Part shown: piece by piece, positions 1 through 12,599 of the stretch | How the letters are laid out: the number at the start of each line of letters is the position of its first letter | Position numbering within the stretch: the stretch's first letter is position 1 | NCBI GenBank assembly: GCA_036583965.1 | Contig: JAZBQD010000027.1 | Location: 6,673,187 to 6,737,186, forward strand | From: Prunella strophiata | Taxonomy: Eukaryota; Chordata; Aves; Passeriformes; Prunellidae | DNA: 64,000 nt | Direction: 5' to 3' | Made by a program: the position numbers and the translations under genes | Notes under the pieces: model-generated | Told to the model about the DNA's origin: nothing | The model's input: only the letters and a program-made list of their open reading frames with translations | The model's database searches: none

Positions 1-3000
1 TCTGCAAATTATGACTCCATCAGCAAATTTGTTTTCAATTTGACCTGTAATGTCAGGTATCACTGAACTGATTCATGCTCTGCATCCAAGCAAGAAGACA
101 AACTCTGGCTCTTTATTTTTCATTGACATTGTTTAAATGTAATAATTTCCAGCAGCCTGATGCTGCTGTTTGTAATACTGAATGATATTTGAAAGATAAT
201 TCAGCTGAGTATGTCACATCCTGCTAGATCCCATGTGAATTAAAGAGTTCCACACTGTGGCCCAGAGAAACATAATATTGGCATGATGTCCTATACAAAA
301 ATCCAAGAGAAAGCAGCAGTTTCACCCAGCTTCCTGTGGATGTAGATATCCATGTTATGCAGACAGAGGAACCATGGCAGTTAGTGGTTATTTGTTGATG
401 ATCACATGAAATTAGTCCCAAGGGCCAGAAGAGAGCCCCAATCTCTTAATGCTTCCTCAAAAAATTGATACATGTAGATTTTTTAAGAGTTTGGGTTGGC
501 AAATGACCATTCCCAATCTCACCATGGATTAATCACTGATCTTGGAGACTGGAATTCAGTGTTTTATTCCTCATTATGCCTTTGGCAGCCTGTTTGGCAT
601 GTGACAGAGCACTTTAGTTCTCTAGCAGTCATTTTTTTTCTGTCTGTAACGAACTGCAGTTAATAATGGTTACTCAGTGTCTTGACATGTTTGAATTACA
701 TGGAAAAAAAATCTGAAAGAAATACCAGTTGGTATTACTAATTGTTAGGCTTTTATTTTAATTATTGTTTGGATATTGGTAGAAAGTACTTCAAGCTAGA
801 GGAAAAAAACCCTTCTGTTAGCAGAATGAAGCAAATGGAAAATGTGACAGATTAAAAGGTGCATTGCTAACGAGGTGTGGTAGCTTGAAGACAGCACATT
901 AGTGCTGCTCAGAAAGGATGTTAAGGTATGTCTGTATAGGAGACAACAGTACAGAAACTTTTGATTTCATATGATTTACATGTAGTCTTCCATTCAAACA
1001 ATAATGAGACTAAAGCAGGAAAAAATACAGATTTTCTGGGTTTCCTTATATCTACAAGGAAACCTGGGCAATGGTAAGAGCTACGAGCTACAAAAACTGT
1101 TGTGTAGTATCAGTTATATCATATAATATTCAAGAGATTAGAGAACAGAGAAAAATGATTCCTTGCTGAAGGGTAAATAGACTTTTGATCTGCCAGAGAG
1201 TGCTTGAGCAGCTTTCTAGCCTTAGGAAATGACCCCTGATAGGTGAAATAATTTTTTTTTTTGAACCCATTCCCACATGATGGACTGTGCCCTGTGTATG
1301 ATCTATTGTATTAGTGATTAAACTCATCAGCATTCTGACACTTCTGGAAGAAGTAGGAGAATAGGACCTGGGAATTGAACTGGAATATTCAGGTCACTTC
1401 AACAGCATGCTAGGACCTACACAGTGAGGCTGCTGTTTATGGGTACTTGTTTGTGTTGCTATTTATGGGTATTTATTTTATGAGTTCTGGTACAGGTAGT
1501 GATTTCATTGCATGAAAGAAAAATCATGTGTAAAAGTTTGTTAATCCAGGGAGATTTGCATGCCCAAATCTCATTTGATTTGAATGTAGATCATTGGTAC
1601 ATAGGCTTTTTTTAAGGCACTGCATAGCTCAAGTGACACAGGACTTTGAAAAATTGAAAAATATATTCACTCATATGCAGGAACCAATGTGTTGCAATGA
1701 TGATGTAACTTGTAGTGTCTTTTGCCAAAGTAGTTTCTGGGTGAAAAAGAAGGCTTTTCTCACCTTTATGGAGAAATTTGCCTTTTTTTTTCCTTGTTTG
1801 ATGGTGATGCCTGTCCCACTGGAGAGGATGCTGAGGACAGTGGGGGAAGTTTTACCAGAGGGAGTTCTTCTGTCAGAGGGCAGAACTCCAGTGGATTTGT
1901 TGATTTCTACAGTGAGCATAAACAGAAATGAACCCCTGACAGTAATTTGAAAGTGATGCTTAATGTTTCTGGTGATGGTGTGAGACTGGACTGACCAATG
2001 TTGTAATTGTGTGACTCTGACTTGTTTCTGTATTATTTTCCAAAGGTTCTTAAAGGATAACTGGGGTAACTTGCTACATCTCTGTTCTGCTGGAAGCTTC
2101 TGTGAAATACTTTCTTGGTGAAAGTTTGAAGTTCCTTATCTATTCTGCCATTGTCTAGAGTGCTGACTGTTATCTGGGACAGTGCACAGATCTAAAAGTA
2201 AAACCTCAGAAAAGAGGAAGATTCAATGCTTCAGTGAGAGCAGCCTTTCTTAACAAGGAGAGTGAGAGATAGCCAAAAAGAGAAGTAGAAAAGAGAAGGC
2301 AGGCAAAATAGTCAGATATGGAACATTTGAGTAGAAAAGTCTCAGTCTGAACTTTGAAGATGGTCAAAGAAGGGGCTTTGCAGAACACATGGAATTTCAT
2401 AGACTGGGCCCTCAGCTGAAAAGTCCCTGCTCTCAGCTTTACCTTTACCAATCTGAATTTCCTTTAGACAATTAGCAAGATAGAAACACATCTGAAGAGA
2501 TGACAGCAGTGGCCTGTGTCTGGTATTTGATACTGGGGTCCAGTATGAATGTCTGCCTGAGTTATCAGTCCCAGAAGTTTGGAATTTCTGGAAGCATCTT
2601 TAGGTGGCCTTTTGGTCTTTTATCTACATATCTATGTGTGTATATATGTATTTAGGTATGGATGCATACTAGCTCACCAAAATATGCATCCATCCAATGT
2701 GGGCATTGTGCTTTCCTTGTGGTTGTGGATTTTCCCCTCCACCTCTTTGCACCATTTCATGCAGCAAGCTCCTTTGAGACTGAATTCACCTTGCTCATGA
2801 AAGATTCCTCTTGTTGCTCTTTGTGCTTGGAGGGGAGGTCACTGGACAGGTTCTACTTGATCTACTTCCCATGACAATTGGTGTATGTTATAAATGACAC
2901 ATTGTAATGCTAGTTTAAGCAAATTTATATTAAAATATACCAGTGGGGGTAAAATGGGGGAAATGGGGAAAATTATCCACGTGTTGTACAATCCAAAGTG

Positions 3001-6000
3001 AACCCCCCTCTATTAGAAATGCCTTTGATGTGGTTGATGGTAGTGTTTCAAAGGCAGTAGCTGTTAGCAAATGGGAAGAAAAGCAAGAGTGAATTAAAGA
3101 TTTGAACAGATAAAAATGGTAATTTATAGGTGAGAAAGACTGATTAGAGATGTTGTTACTTTTTAGTTAATGAAATGACCTATCTAGTCAAATTGGATAA
3201 TTCCTGTAGTGAGATATTTTTTTCTTTATTGTCAGTTTAGCAGAATCTCTCTCTTTCCTTAGTGAAAACGAAATGGCAATTTTAGCATTCTTAATTGGTT
3301 TGGTTCTTTTCCATGGTAGCAAGTGAACTGAAAAAATACTGCTTATGAACAGGTTATGAACTTCAGTCTAAAGCCTGTGCAATGTCGACATCAAATAAAA
3401 AGGTGGCTAATGAAACAGTCTTCAGTTTCTAATTTCACAGAGGACTGAGGTTGCTTTAAGGTGTAGTTCCTGCATGGAATTCATGCAGTGAATGAGCATT
3501 AGTAATGAGAAGCAGAGATAATTTGTGGTTGAATGGTGTGTCTGTACTCAGAGTGACACAATGCATAGCCACAACTATATGTTATACCAAATTCCATTGA
3601 AAGCAATAGTAAAAGTGTAGAGAAATGTTGTAATTACTTCTTTTAAATAATCTTTTTGTTCCCAGATAAATCTGCAGGTAAATTAAAGCAAAAGTATAGC
3701 ACACTTGCAGTGATTCATAAGAAAGGTCTGCATTTGAGGGGAACAGAAAATATTAAAAGCAAGTTTTTAATATAGTGACTTTACCTGTGGTGAGAGAGGT
3801 GAATTAAGTAAATTTTGCTGTAGATGTACAAGTGAGTATTATGGAAGAACAGATAAGTCTGTCTAAAATAAAAGCAAAGATTTTTGCAGCCCAACTGTTC
3901 ATCTTGGTAACAAGTACTGGTGTCTTTGGTCAGACTTGTGTGAGTTTTTCTTTGTGGCTGTTTTGGCACGTAGCTCATTTCTCTCCAATGTATTAAAAAA
4001 TTCATAGGAGAAATGATCTCCTCCATCATCTGGAATACTTTGCTCCTGATGGGCTTTTCCTCTCTGCACTGTGATACTGAAGTTTAAACCTTTTATTTTC
4101 CTTGTCACACCTGGTATCTCTGCCTCTCTCCATTATGCCATTCTTTTAAATTCAGATAATGGTCTCATAGCTCTGTATTCCAATTTTCTTCCTTTTCCCC
4201 TCCCCACACTTCTTTCATTACAACCCTTTCAGTGGATTTCTCATCTCATCCAAGAATAAGGCATTGCTAGCAACCAGGTTGCTCCATGTACTTCCTCTTC
4301 TTAGGAGTTTTAAAAAGGTAAACAAAGGATTAAAAAATTACATTCAAATATAGAAATTGATTCTGGAAACTCAGAAGGGCAACATATTTTTTTTTTTTTT
4401 TGTGTACATGTGTAACTGATGCTCTCTTGGTCAAATTTTTTTTTTTTTTAAGATCTATTTTTTCTTTCTCTGGAAAGAGCACATTTGAATTTGAGATGCT
4501 TTTGTCACATAATGTCTTCTCCCAATGGTTTGTTTTCAAAACTACTCAATTCACTGTAATTGAGAGTTCTCCACAGCTCATTTTTTAGGGAGCTATCTTG
4601 TGGATTCTGAAAAATGAATTGAGTTTCTGTCAACAGAAGGAATAAATGTGCATCTGTGCAGGTAGTCCTGCATTGCTGCATTGTCATAAGCCATTATGGC
4701 AATGCTGATCTGGAAAACTTGAGAGAAAGAGCTGTCACCAGGAGCTGCAGAAAATCAGAGAGCAAGCAGTCACCAGCCACCTATTGTCTGTAGTGCTGTG
4801 ACAGGCTGGCACATTTAGGTTGTGGAAGGAAACTACACTTTTCTAACCTGCACTTATCCAACCTCCAAGTGCAGGGAGGGCAGCTAAAAAAGCAGATTGT
4901 TTCTTTCCCAGTGGTAGTGTCAGCTACATTTGCCTGGCACTGCCAGTCTCTCACTATAAGACTCAGTGCTGCTGTTTCTTTATCCTTTTTGTTTTGATAA
5001 AAAAAGGAATAGATTGATAATAGTGTTTATTTTGAAATGTGCTCCTTGCAGTATTAAAGAAGATTAATTCTGCCTTCTTGTTGCCTCAAATACTCCTATA
5101 GCCATGGGAGCTGAAAAGAAAATACCATTTGTATCAATCGGATTTTTTGTAAATGGATTTGTTTTTCATGTTATGATTTGGCAGAGAGGTGTTGTCAAGA
5201 TATCTGATTTATGTGTTTTGGTAACCTAGGGAAGGCTCATCACTCCCCTAATTTAACCAGCTGAGAAAAAGTTGATCTGTTTGCTGAAGAGTAGGGGGTT
5301 ATTTGCAGGTTGGTTTTATTTTTTTGGCATGAATATTTGAAAGCACTGCACTTTTATAGGGCCTGGGTGATAAAGTGTTCTGCACAGGGTAGTATTAACA
5401 GAGAAGAAAGGAACTCACACATCCTTTAAAATAAAATTGGTTTTGCTCTATATTCTGAGTCTCTCTTGGCCATACATACGAGTGAGGGCAGCTCAGGACC
5501 TTTCCTATAAAGGGGTTTTAACTGATGGATGTTAAAAATAACCCTTTCATAGATAAAAATAACCCTGTGCTGAAATTCTTACAGATAATTCTTTTATTTT
5601 TATTTTTATTCTTTTTTTTTTTTTTTTTTTGTAATATGAGAAATCAGATTAAAATCTATTAAAATGTGTTCAAGGGTCTTTTTGTGTGGTCTGATACTAC
5701 ATCAGCCCCCACCTCAGATACTTAATCAAGAGCTTTGCTTGTTCTGCTGCAAATCATACAAGGACAAGACAGACTTTTTTGTCTGTTCAGTGTAACATCT
5801 GACTTCAGGTTCAACTGTGGATCCTAGTAAATAATCCCAGTATTTTTTCATAGCTTAACTTGCCAGAAGTATAAAAGTATAAAAGAAATATTTGAAAATG
5901 TACCTGTGTGTTTTTTCGTGTCTGAGAACTGCAGTTTTTAAAAGCCTTGAGGAAATAATGCAAATCTACATAATATGTGTAAAAATGTCTTCTATCTCAG

Positions 6001-7810
6001 GGCCAAACTGAGACCCACAAAATAAATGACTTTCAGAGTCATGCTGTGACTGGCAAATAAATTTTTTGGAAAGCCTTGATTGCTACTTAGTTGTTTGGTT
6101 GGGGTTTTTTTAATGAAAAACCTAGTAAATGGAGTTCATCATATTAAGAACTGAGCACCTTGGGTTGCTCTAATCAAAACTATTTCCTCTGTCTCTTCAG
6201 TGTGTAACACTCTGGCATGTCTCTTTCTCCTACTTTTCCTTGTGTTCTTTCAGATTAGCTGTTCATTTGGGAAATGCTGCTTCTACCTGTGTTTGAACAG
6301 CAGCTAAAGCACAGAACCAGGATCCTGCATGTGGCATTGACAGATTAGTGTAACAGAAAATCTTACAAAGGTGATAACAACAGCTGAGGGATGTCTCCTG
6401 TGAGATTCTTGCAGACTTCTATCTAATTCTGATTTACAGGGACAAACTGATTCCAGTTGGGAAGGTTTGGGGACTCAGTGCTGGGAGCAGCAGGGGTTGT
6501 GGTGTCGGGGCAGGGGACACCAGCTCTGTACCCCAGGCACTATTTGCCTGCACTAGAGAAAGAATGACCCCATTATTGATCTGTGTGCATCCTCTCTGCA
6601 TCCTGCACATGAATGCTCCTGGCAGCCTCCTCACTGTGGTCATGATTGGTGGTGAGGGGCAAAGAGAGAGCACTGTGAAGGATGCCTGAGCCTCAGAAGA
6701 ACCCAACTGAACCAACATTAGTTTTCCTCCTGTTGTCTTGCCTGACCTGCAGGCCCATTATGGTAGTGACTGATGTCTGTGAGCTCAGATTTTTAGCTAA
6801 GTCATGGTGTCTGTTCAGTGTGAAGGATTAAGTCATGACCTTCACAGGTAGCAGGGCCTCTAGTTTACACTGCCTCTCTACCCTGGCTGCATTGTGCATT
6901 GTCAGGCATCTCAGTCAGGCAGGGCTCACTTCAAAACACAATAAATCAGCTTTATGATATTTGTATTGAATAATATTATATTAAATATTTTGTTTTTTAT
7001 GATGTTTTTTGGGAAAAAAACCTCACCAAATCCAAAACAAACCCCCAAAACTCAGCAACACACAGCAATTGGTCAAGAAAAATAATGATTAAAACTTCAT
7101 GGGGAAAAAAGCAGTCAGGATGTGACCTTGTTGCCTTTGACATTTCTGTTGAGAACAGAAAGAATCTGTGAGCACTGTGTCATTTATATAGAGAGATGAC
7201 AATTACCCTGACTTAAATAGGCATGGATGCTACTGTGAGGAGATTTGGTCAGTCATGTTCCAGAGTATAGAAAATACTCTTTTTTTTTTTTTTTAAATTT
7301 GCAACTTTCTACTTGAATATATATTTTTTTGGGCTTGGATGAGAAGGGGATTGCTATGAATATTTATAACAAATCACTCCTATCAGAGGACACATTAAGT
7401 CTTGCAGCATAACAAAACTGAATTACCATGAAATAAACTTTCTTAATTAAACCAATTAAATTTCTTCCCAGCATGTAATTTAGAAACTCTGATAAACCCT
7501 GGTTGAAAAGGTTTGTTCTAGCCTTAAGCTGGCCTAAGAAAGAGTGAACATCTGGCCTGTATATGAAAGGCCTATTTAGGCCTTAGGCAGTGTGCAGAAC
7601 ACGAGCTGCTGTCCAGGGCACTGAACACTTTGCGTGGCCCCAGGGCTTTGCTAAAGGACAGTGGTATCATTAGGGCACAATCACATTCATGGAATATGCT
7701 GTAACTCAGATAAGTGAGCCCTCAGACTTCTACCACAGCTCTTGCAGCTGAAAGAGAAAGTATTTCTGCTTCTTCGTATTTTTGTTGTAATTCTAACAAA
7801 ACAGATGAGC
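1..7810. other. Noncoding DNA, no gene recognised
   Basis: I see no coding exon, RNA gene or identifiable transposon here. The sequence is AT-rich with scattered runs of T, for example near 4388-4402, 4438-4450, 5612-5630 and 7280-7294. Open frames are all under about 120 codons and show no domain, no sensible composition and no paired splice sites. An E-box (CACGTG) lies near 2979, just after three closely spaced G runs at 2944-2969, but one such site means little. Old, diverged repeats could be hidden here that cannot be recognised by eye. Confidence 0.6.
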
Positions 7811-7834
7811 TTTTTTTTTTTTTTTTTTTTTTTT
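7811..7834. repeat. Poly-T run (24 T)
   Basis: This is an uninterrupted run of 24 T. It could be simple slippage or the antisense poly-A tail of an old retroposon. No target duplication or recognisable element body adjoins it, so slippage is the simpler reading. Confidence 0.9.
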
Positions 7835-10800
7835 AAATTGAATTTACACTTTCTAAATGTTGATATGGGCAAGCAGACTGAGTTATTATGAAAGAAGAAA
7901 AACCAAAAAGACAATCAGAGAAAGCAAAGCCCTTTAGAAAGGAAGTATCACCCCCTAGTTCACAATTTCTTGCTTGTTTGGGAGCAACTTTTTGTCAAGA
8001 GAGAGGAAACTTTGAGGTAAATGCAGGGACACTTGAAAAATATGCTGTCATCTAAGATTGAAACATAATGTGACAACCAGTATCCTGCTGCCTTAGGAAG
8101 AAGCTGAATGTCTTCAATGAGGAGATGCAGTGTCTCAGAAAAGGAATGCTTGTACATGGAAAACACAGTGCTCACAATTTATTCTCAGAAGAGTCACATA
8201 CATGTGCACAAAACCTTGTGGTAAGCGAGAGAAGCAGCTCTTACAGCAGGCTGGAGCCTTGCTCATTAGGATGCAATAGTGCTGGGAAAAAAGTCTGTCA
8301 GCATGGCAGGAGCATTTCAGAGGAGAGCTGCTGCAATGGTCGGCTCTTCCTTAATCAGAGATGGAAGGGGTGAAAATCCTTCTCCCGGTAAATCCGAGGT
8401 ACATTTGATGGGGAAATAGGCTGGATTCTAGAAACTCACCTTCTGCTGCTCTTAGAACCATGGAGGTATTGAAATGCAAAATGCCTGGCACTGCCAAGGC
8501 TGATGAATGATTTACAAGTATCTTTCATTAATTTCCATCTCCCGGCTTACACTGAAAAATACTGTCTCTTTCACTGTTCCTCAGGATGGGAAAATCATCC
8601 TCTTGCTCAGAAACAAACACAGGGGTTTTGAAGAAAATAAGAAATAAATCTTAACAACTCTACTGTTGTCTATTTCAGCTTGTTAAGTTTAGCAAATGCC
8701 TGAGTCAAAATACAGTTGCATAGTCCAAAACTATTCCTGATGTAACTTGACATGTCTTAATATAAAAAGATTTTGTGTTTTAACACTCTATCTTTTCCCC
8801 ATGAAATGTTGTCAATGATTTTATTCAGCAAAACCAAGGTCAGTTCTTTGTTGTGTTTTTTTTTTTTTTTTTCTTAATTTAAGAAAGGCTAGTCCTGCTT
8901 TGAAGCAAGCTGAAGTAAATACATCACAAACCATTCTGTAGTTTATGGATTCCTGTGCAGCTGCATTTGAAGCCTTGTATTTATTACTGGTTGGGTCATA
9001 ATGCTGTTTAAACATTATGGGAGAGGTGGTTTCTCATGGAAAGAAAAAACCTAACATGTACTTTGTTTCACTGACCGAATTATTGCAGGCAACCTCATGG
9101 ATCATAAAATAATTGCAGACTGTCTAATTAAGTAAGCTTTATTAGTTATGGTGGCTTTTGAGTCCCACTTCTGATCTCTTTCTTTTTCCTTAAGGTTGTT
9201 GTGAAACACCCTTGATAGAGGAGCTAAGGTGCATGCAGACATCTTGAAATAGAGGCAGATACCTGAAATGACAGTAATTGTAATTTCTATGAAAGATATC
9301 TTGAAGAGCACAGGAAATACATATAAAAAGGGGGGAATGGTGAAAGGGGGGTACATAGATAATACTAACAGATGCACAGTAACATGGCCTAAACCCTCAA
9401 TGCTCCTTGTCCACGTTGGATGCTCCTGACACTTCTCTCCAGCCCCTCTGCCCACTGTCTTGGGTGTCTTTCCTCCCCCTCCTCTCTCATTTCTGGCTGC
9501 TGCTGACTTCTGTGCCCATCATCAAGAAATGTGTCCTTAACCATTCTCTGGAAACGCTTTCACACATCTCAGACCTTTCTATGGCTCCAGTACTGTCTCC
9601 CTTCCTAATCTGCACAGAACTACCATGCAGGAAACAATTATTATTTCAGTCATGTGGAAATGGGGGAGTTCAGACAGAGAGAACAGGTGAATCCTCTGAT
9701 ATACCAAGTAGGCCAAGTCCTACCAAGGTGTGTTTGAGAAGGCCACATCATAATCAGGAATTGTGAATTTTTCTGGTTGAGTTCTGGTGGGCTTTCACCT
9801 AAATCTCAAGCAATAGTTTATTGGTTGGATTGCCATATCCAACCTTCTTGATCTTTCTACTTTGTTCCTTAAGTCTTCTCAACATTCCAGCTTCCCTTGG
9901 TGCTTACTCCATGCTTTTCCCATCCCTACTTAGCAGCTCTTTTCTTCCTTAGTTCCCCCTTTTTCCTGTTTTGCTGTTTTATTTATTTTACCATGTTAAA
10001 ATTTTGCCTGCTTTCTCTCTGGATGATGTTGTCCAGTTGTATAATTTCACCTGCTATCCTTACCCAACTGAGACACAGCTCTATTTCTCTGCTCCTGACT
10101 GCTCTGCATCCAATTCCATCTCCTTGTTTCTCTCTGTGACAATTGCTTCTGGGTATCATGCCATCAGCTTAGACTTAATTGTGTGCCTTTCTTTCCCCAT
10201 CTTCTCCTTGCATGTTATTGTTGACAATGACAATATTGGCACCATCACAGTGACTTACAACCTGAGGCAGGTTGTTTTTTTGGATTGTTTTCTTCCTTGC
10301 TGCAGTAGACAAGTCCTGTATAAAAACATTTACAATTAACAATTGAATACATGAAACTGTGTGAAAAGGGGAGTGAACTGACATGGTGTAGCAGAAGATA
10401 GTGCTGTCATGCCACTTAAATTCAGGAGATTATGCCTATGGCAGCTGTGGTCAAAGAGAGAATTGAAAATGTGTTAAGTATGAGGACTTTAGACACATTA
10501 TTTAATTTAAGACTTTGGGAGAACTGAAGTCAAGTGGTTTGATGTTGCACACAGTGTTGCTCTAAATTAAGCAACATGTAATAATAGAAGAACAGGTATG
10601 AATTTTATTCCAGTAGTTCTTGTCCTTGCCAATTAATTCTGAGCATTACATTAGAAGGGTTGGGGTGCTGCTTTTTTTGTTTTTTCTAGACTTGCTCTTC
10701 ATTTTGTGAACATAAACTAATTTCAAATAACTGAAGTTCTAAACTGCACCTCTGAATGCACTAAAAAAAATTCAGCCTCAATGAGCTGGTGTGTATTGGT

Positions 10801-11382
10801 AACAAGAGCTGAATTTGTCTTGACATCTTGTTTGGAATATTTCTAATCAAATATTAACATTAGCACTGCTACATGTCTCTGTTATTTCCTTTATCTTTTC
10901 ACTTAGTCCCACAAGCCTTCTCTAGATAAGAATAACACTAATGCATTACTTAAGAGTTTTTTTTTTTTTTTTTCCTGGAAAGCTTAAATAATATAGAGCC
11001 CAGTCTGAACATACTCCTGCAGAAGAAACATCCTTAAAATGCTCCCAAAGAGACAGACCCCATGGAGGCTGACTTCACTGGATTACGTATTTGTGTGTCA
11101 GCAGTGGTACAGGAAGGACTCAGCACTGACAAATAACTTTAACACATACAGCTAAATCACTGTTTTATTGGGATTATGTGACAAAATTGAAAGTAAAGCA
11201 GAATGTTTGATGTTGCCATAAATCTTTAATGAATGTTCTGTGTTTTTGTGATGTGTCAGACAGTCAAATGCAGGCCTTTCCTTATACTAATAAGGAAGCA
11301 GAGATGAATCAAAAAAGAGAAAACAAAATGAGAGTTAAATTTGCTTTTCATGGATAGGGAGAGGGCTACAGTCCAGGTGGAG
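7835..11382. other. Noncoding DNA with a pyrimidine-rich tract
   Basis: No gene is recognised. From about 9410 to 10140 the plus strand is rich in C and T (many CTCCT, TTTCC and TCTCC words). This makes leucine-, serine- and phenylalanine-rich open frames of 80-122 codons in several overlapping registers, the pattern expected from biased composition rather than coding. A T run of about 16 sits near 10959. Nothing else stands out up to the LTR at 11389. Confidence 0.55.
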
Positions 11383-11388
11383 GCTGTG
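11383..11388. repeat. Target-site duplication, left copy, of LTR 1
   Basis: The hexamer GCTGTG directly abuts the left end of the LTR and is repeated exactly at 12013-12018. A perfect 6-bp flanking repeat is the footprint of a retroviral integrase and fixes the element boundary. Confidence 0.9.
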
Positions 11389-11502
11389 TGTTGGAGGTCT
11401 CTCAGGAGCTCGAGATGACCCTGATCTGTTTGAGAGTCTCTGTGTCCCAGCCCAAGAACCGAAGAAGGAGTCAGGAGTCTTCTTGTGCAGTTTCCAAGGT
11501 TG

Positions 11503-11508
11503 TTTATT
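11503..11508 (-). terminator. Polyadenylation signal of LTR 1
   Basis: The plus strand reads TTTATT, giving AATAAA in the LTR sense. Its position about 100 bp after the TATA-like box, and its conservation in the other two copies, mark the R region. Confidence 0.75.
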
Positions 11509-11600
11509 TTTCCTTATCTAACAAATTTTCTCTCTGACCAGCCCAGGTCTGTTCAGCAGGTCAGTCCCAGGCACACTGCCCACCTCTGGGGTGGTGTTGT

Positions 11601-11609
11601 CTTTTCATA
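11601..11609 (-). promoter_or_regulatory. Mutated TATA box of LTR 1
   Basis: In sense this reads TATGAAAAG. The copy at 17699-17707 has TATAAAAAG at the same place, while copy 3 shares the G form. The promoter of this copy is probably weaker, if it is active at all. Confidence 0.55.
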
Positions 11610-12018
11610 CTAAAAACTACATGTACATTATTTACAGTTATTTTACAATACCTATCACCCATGTTACAGAGTCTAACTTTACTCTAAACCAATCCAAAAG
11701 TGCCACCATCACCCAGAAGATGGAGGCTAGAAGAAGGAGAAAGAAGGACAGAACATGCCCAAATTCCTCCATCTTGACCCCTGAACCCTTCTTCTAACAA
11801 ACCCCAAAATTCTACTTTTTCACCCTGTGATAAGCTAATTATTACTCTACTTAATTTTTGTGTCTTGCAACTCTTCATAGAAGGTTGGTAATTTTTTCTA
11901 TGAATCAAAATCAAAGGCACAGGGGTCTTGGGCTGTGTGCCAGGGCGTTTGAGCTCCCTGCCAGGGGCTGGAGCCATCCAGGGCAGCCAGAGGGATGTGC
12001 TGGGTTCTGACAGCTGTG

Positions 12019-12190
12019 AAGGTAACAAGGCTGCAGAGCTGTCTGCAGCCTGTGGCTGCAGCCTGAGCCCAAGGTGGGAGTGCTGGGGCTGCGTGCCTTC
12101 GGCGCTGCCCTCGCCTCCGCTGGGAAGTTTGTGTGCGAGACAGGAGAGCAAAACACTTCTGGTGTCCTCAGACTCTCCCTTCGTCCCCAT
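12019..12190. other. GC-rich flank beside LTR 1
   Basis: This stretch is clearly richer in G and C than its surroundings and holds several CpGs (around 12090-12140). It lies outside the LTR, beyond the target duplication. An open minus-strand frame runs from here into the LTR, but it only joins unrelated sequences. I do not recognise the segment; an old repeat or a small CpG-bearing patch are both possible. Confidence 0.4.
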
Positions 12191-12529
12191 TTGAATGGAT
12201 GTCCTGGTTAATAATTTACTGTTTGTCTGCCTGCATCTGCAGAGTCCTGGCCTGTGTCTGTTTTCCATACAGCCCTATGCCCCATCCCATTTTCTGCCTC
12301 CTGCAGGAGCCCTGCTCAGGGCTCTGTGGCATCCTGGGGGCTCAGCTGATAAATCCAACCCAGTGGATTTACAATACAATGTGGAACAGGAGCCTGCAGC
12401 CTGGTTGGTCTGTGTAATTTATGGCTGAAATGTCTCAGATATTTATGCTGACAAGGGAAATGCTCGATGTTTCTGGCTAATGTGCTGGCCCACTCCTCTG
12501 GTCTGCTAATTCTAGATGTGCTTTTGGCC

Positions 12530-12596
12530 TGCTGGGAGTTGAACTCAATGATCTTTGTGGGTCCCTTCCAATTTGAGGTGTTCTGTGATCTCTCTC
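12530..12596 (+). mobile_element. CR1 LINE, 3' tail fragment
   Basis: The segment reads like the conserved end of avian CR1: GGGAGTTGAACTCAATGATC, then a stretch close to GTGGGTCCCTTCCAA, then a degenerate TTCTGTGATCTC end. CR1 is the dominant LINE of birds and is nearly always truncated at its 5' end, as here; no reverse-transcriptase coding is present. Similarity upstream of 12530 is too weak to extend the call by eye. Orientation is plus. Confidence 0.85.
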
Positions 12597-12599
12597 CTT

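Larger units (their letters stand above)
11389..12012 (-). mobile_element. Solo LTR, ERVK-like, copy 1
   Basis: This 624-bp element is one of three copies of the same long terminal repeat in the window. Read on the minus strand it begins TGTCAGAACCC at 12012 and ends at 11389 with a decayed terminus (complement of TGTTGGAGG, where the other copies have TGTCAGGG). It is flanked by the perfect 6-bp duplication GCTGTG. In sense it carries a weakened TATA box, TATGAAAAG (11601-11609), and about 100 bp downstream an AATAAA signal (11503-11508), giving the U3-R-U5 order. No gag, pol or env lies on either side, so it is a solo LTR left by recombination between the two LTRs of a provirus. Six-bp duplications are usual for class II (ERVK/alpharetrovirus-like) elements; that class call is inference. 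A repeat library would be needed for the family name. Confidence 0.93.

Noticed and set aside
2943..2969. G-quadruplex
   Set aside because: Only three strong G runs are present; a fourth run of three or more within loop distance is lacking.
9407..10339. Cluster of 80-122-codon hydrophobic open frames
   Set aside because: Pyrimidine-rich composition yields leucine- and phenylalanine-rich translations in several registers at once; no domain or splice sites.
11684..12268. 194-codon minus-strand open frame
   Set aside because: It begins in the GC-rich flank, crosses the LTR boundary and target duplication, and runs through U3 into the LTR. It is a chance junction of unrelated sequences.
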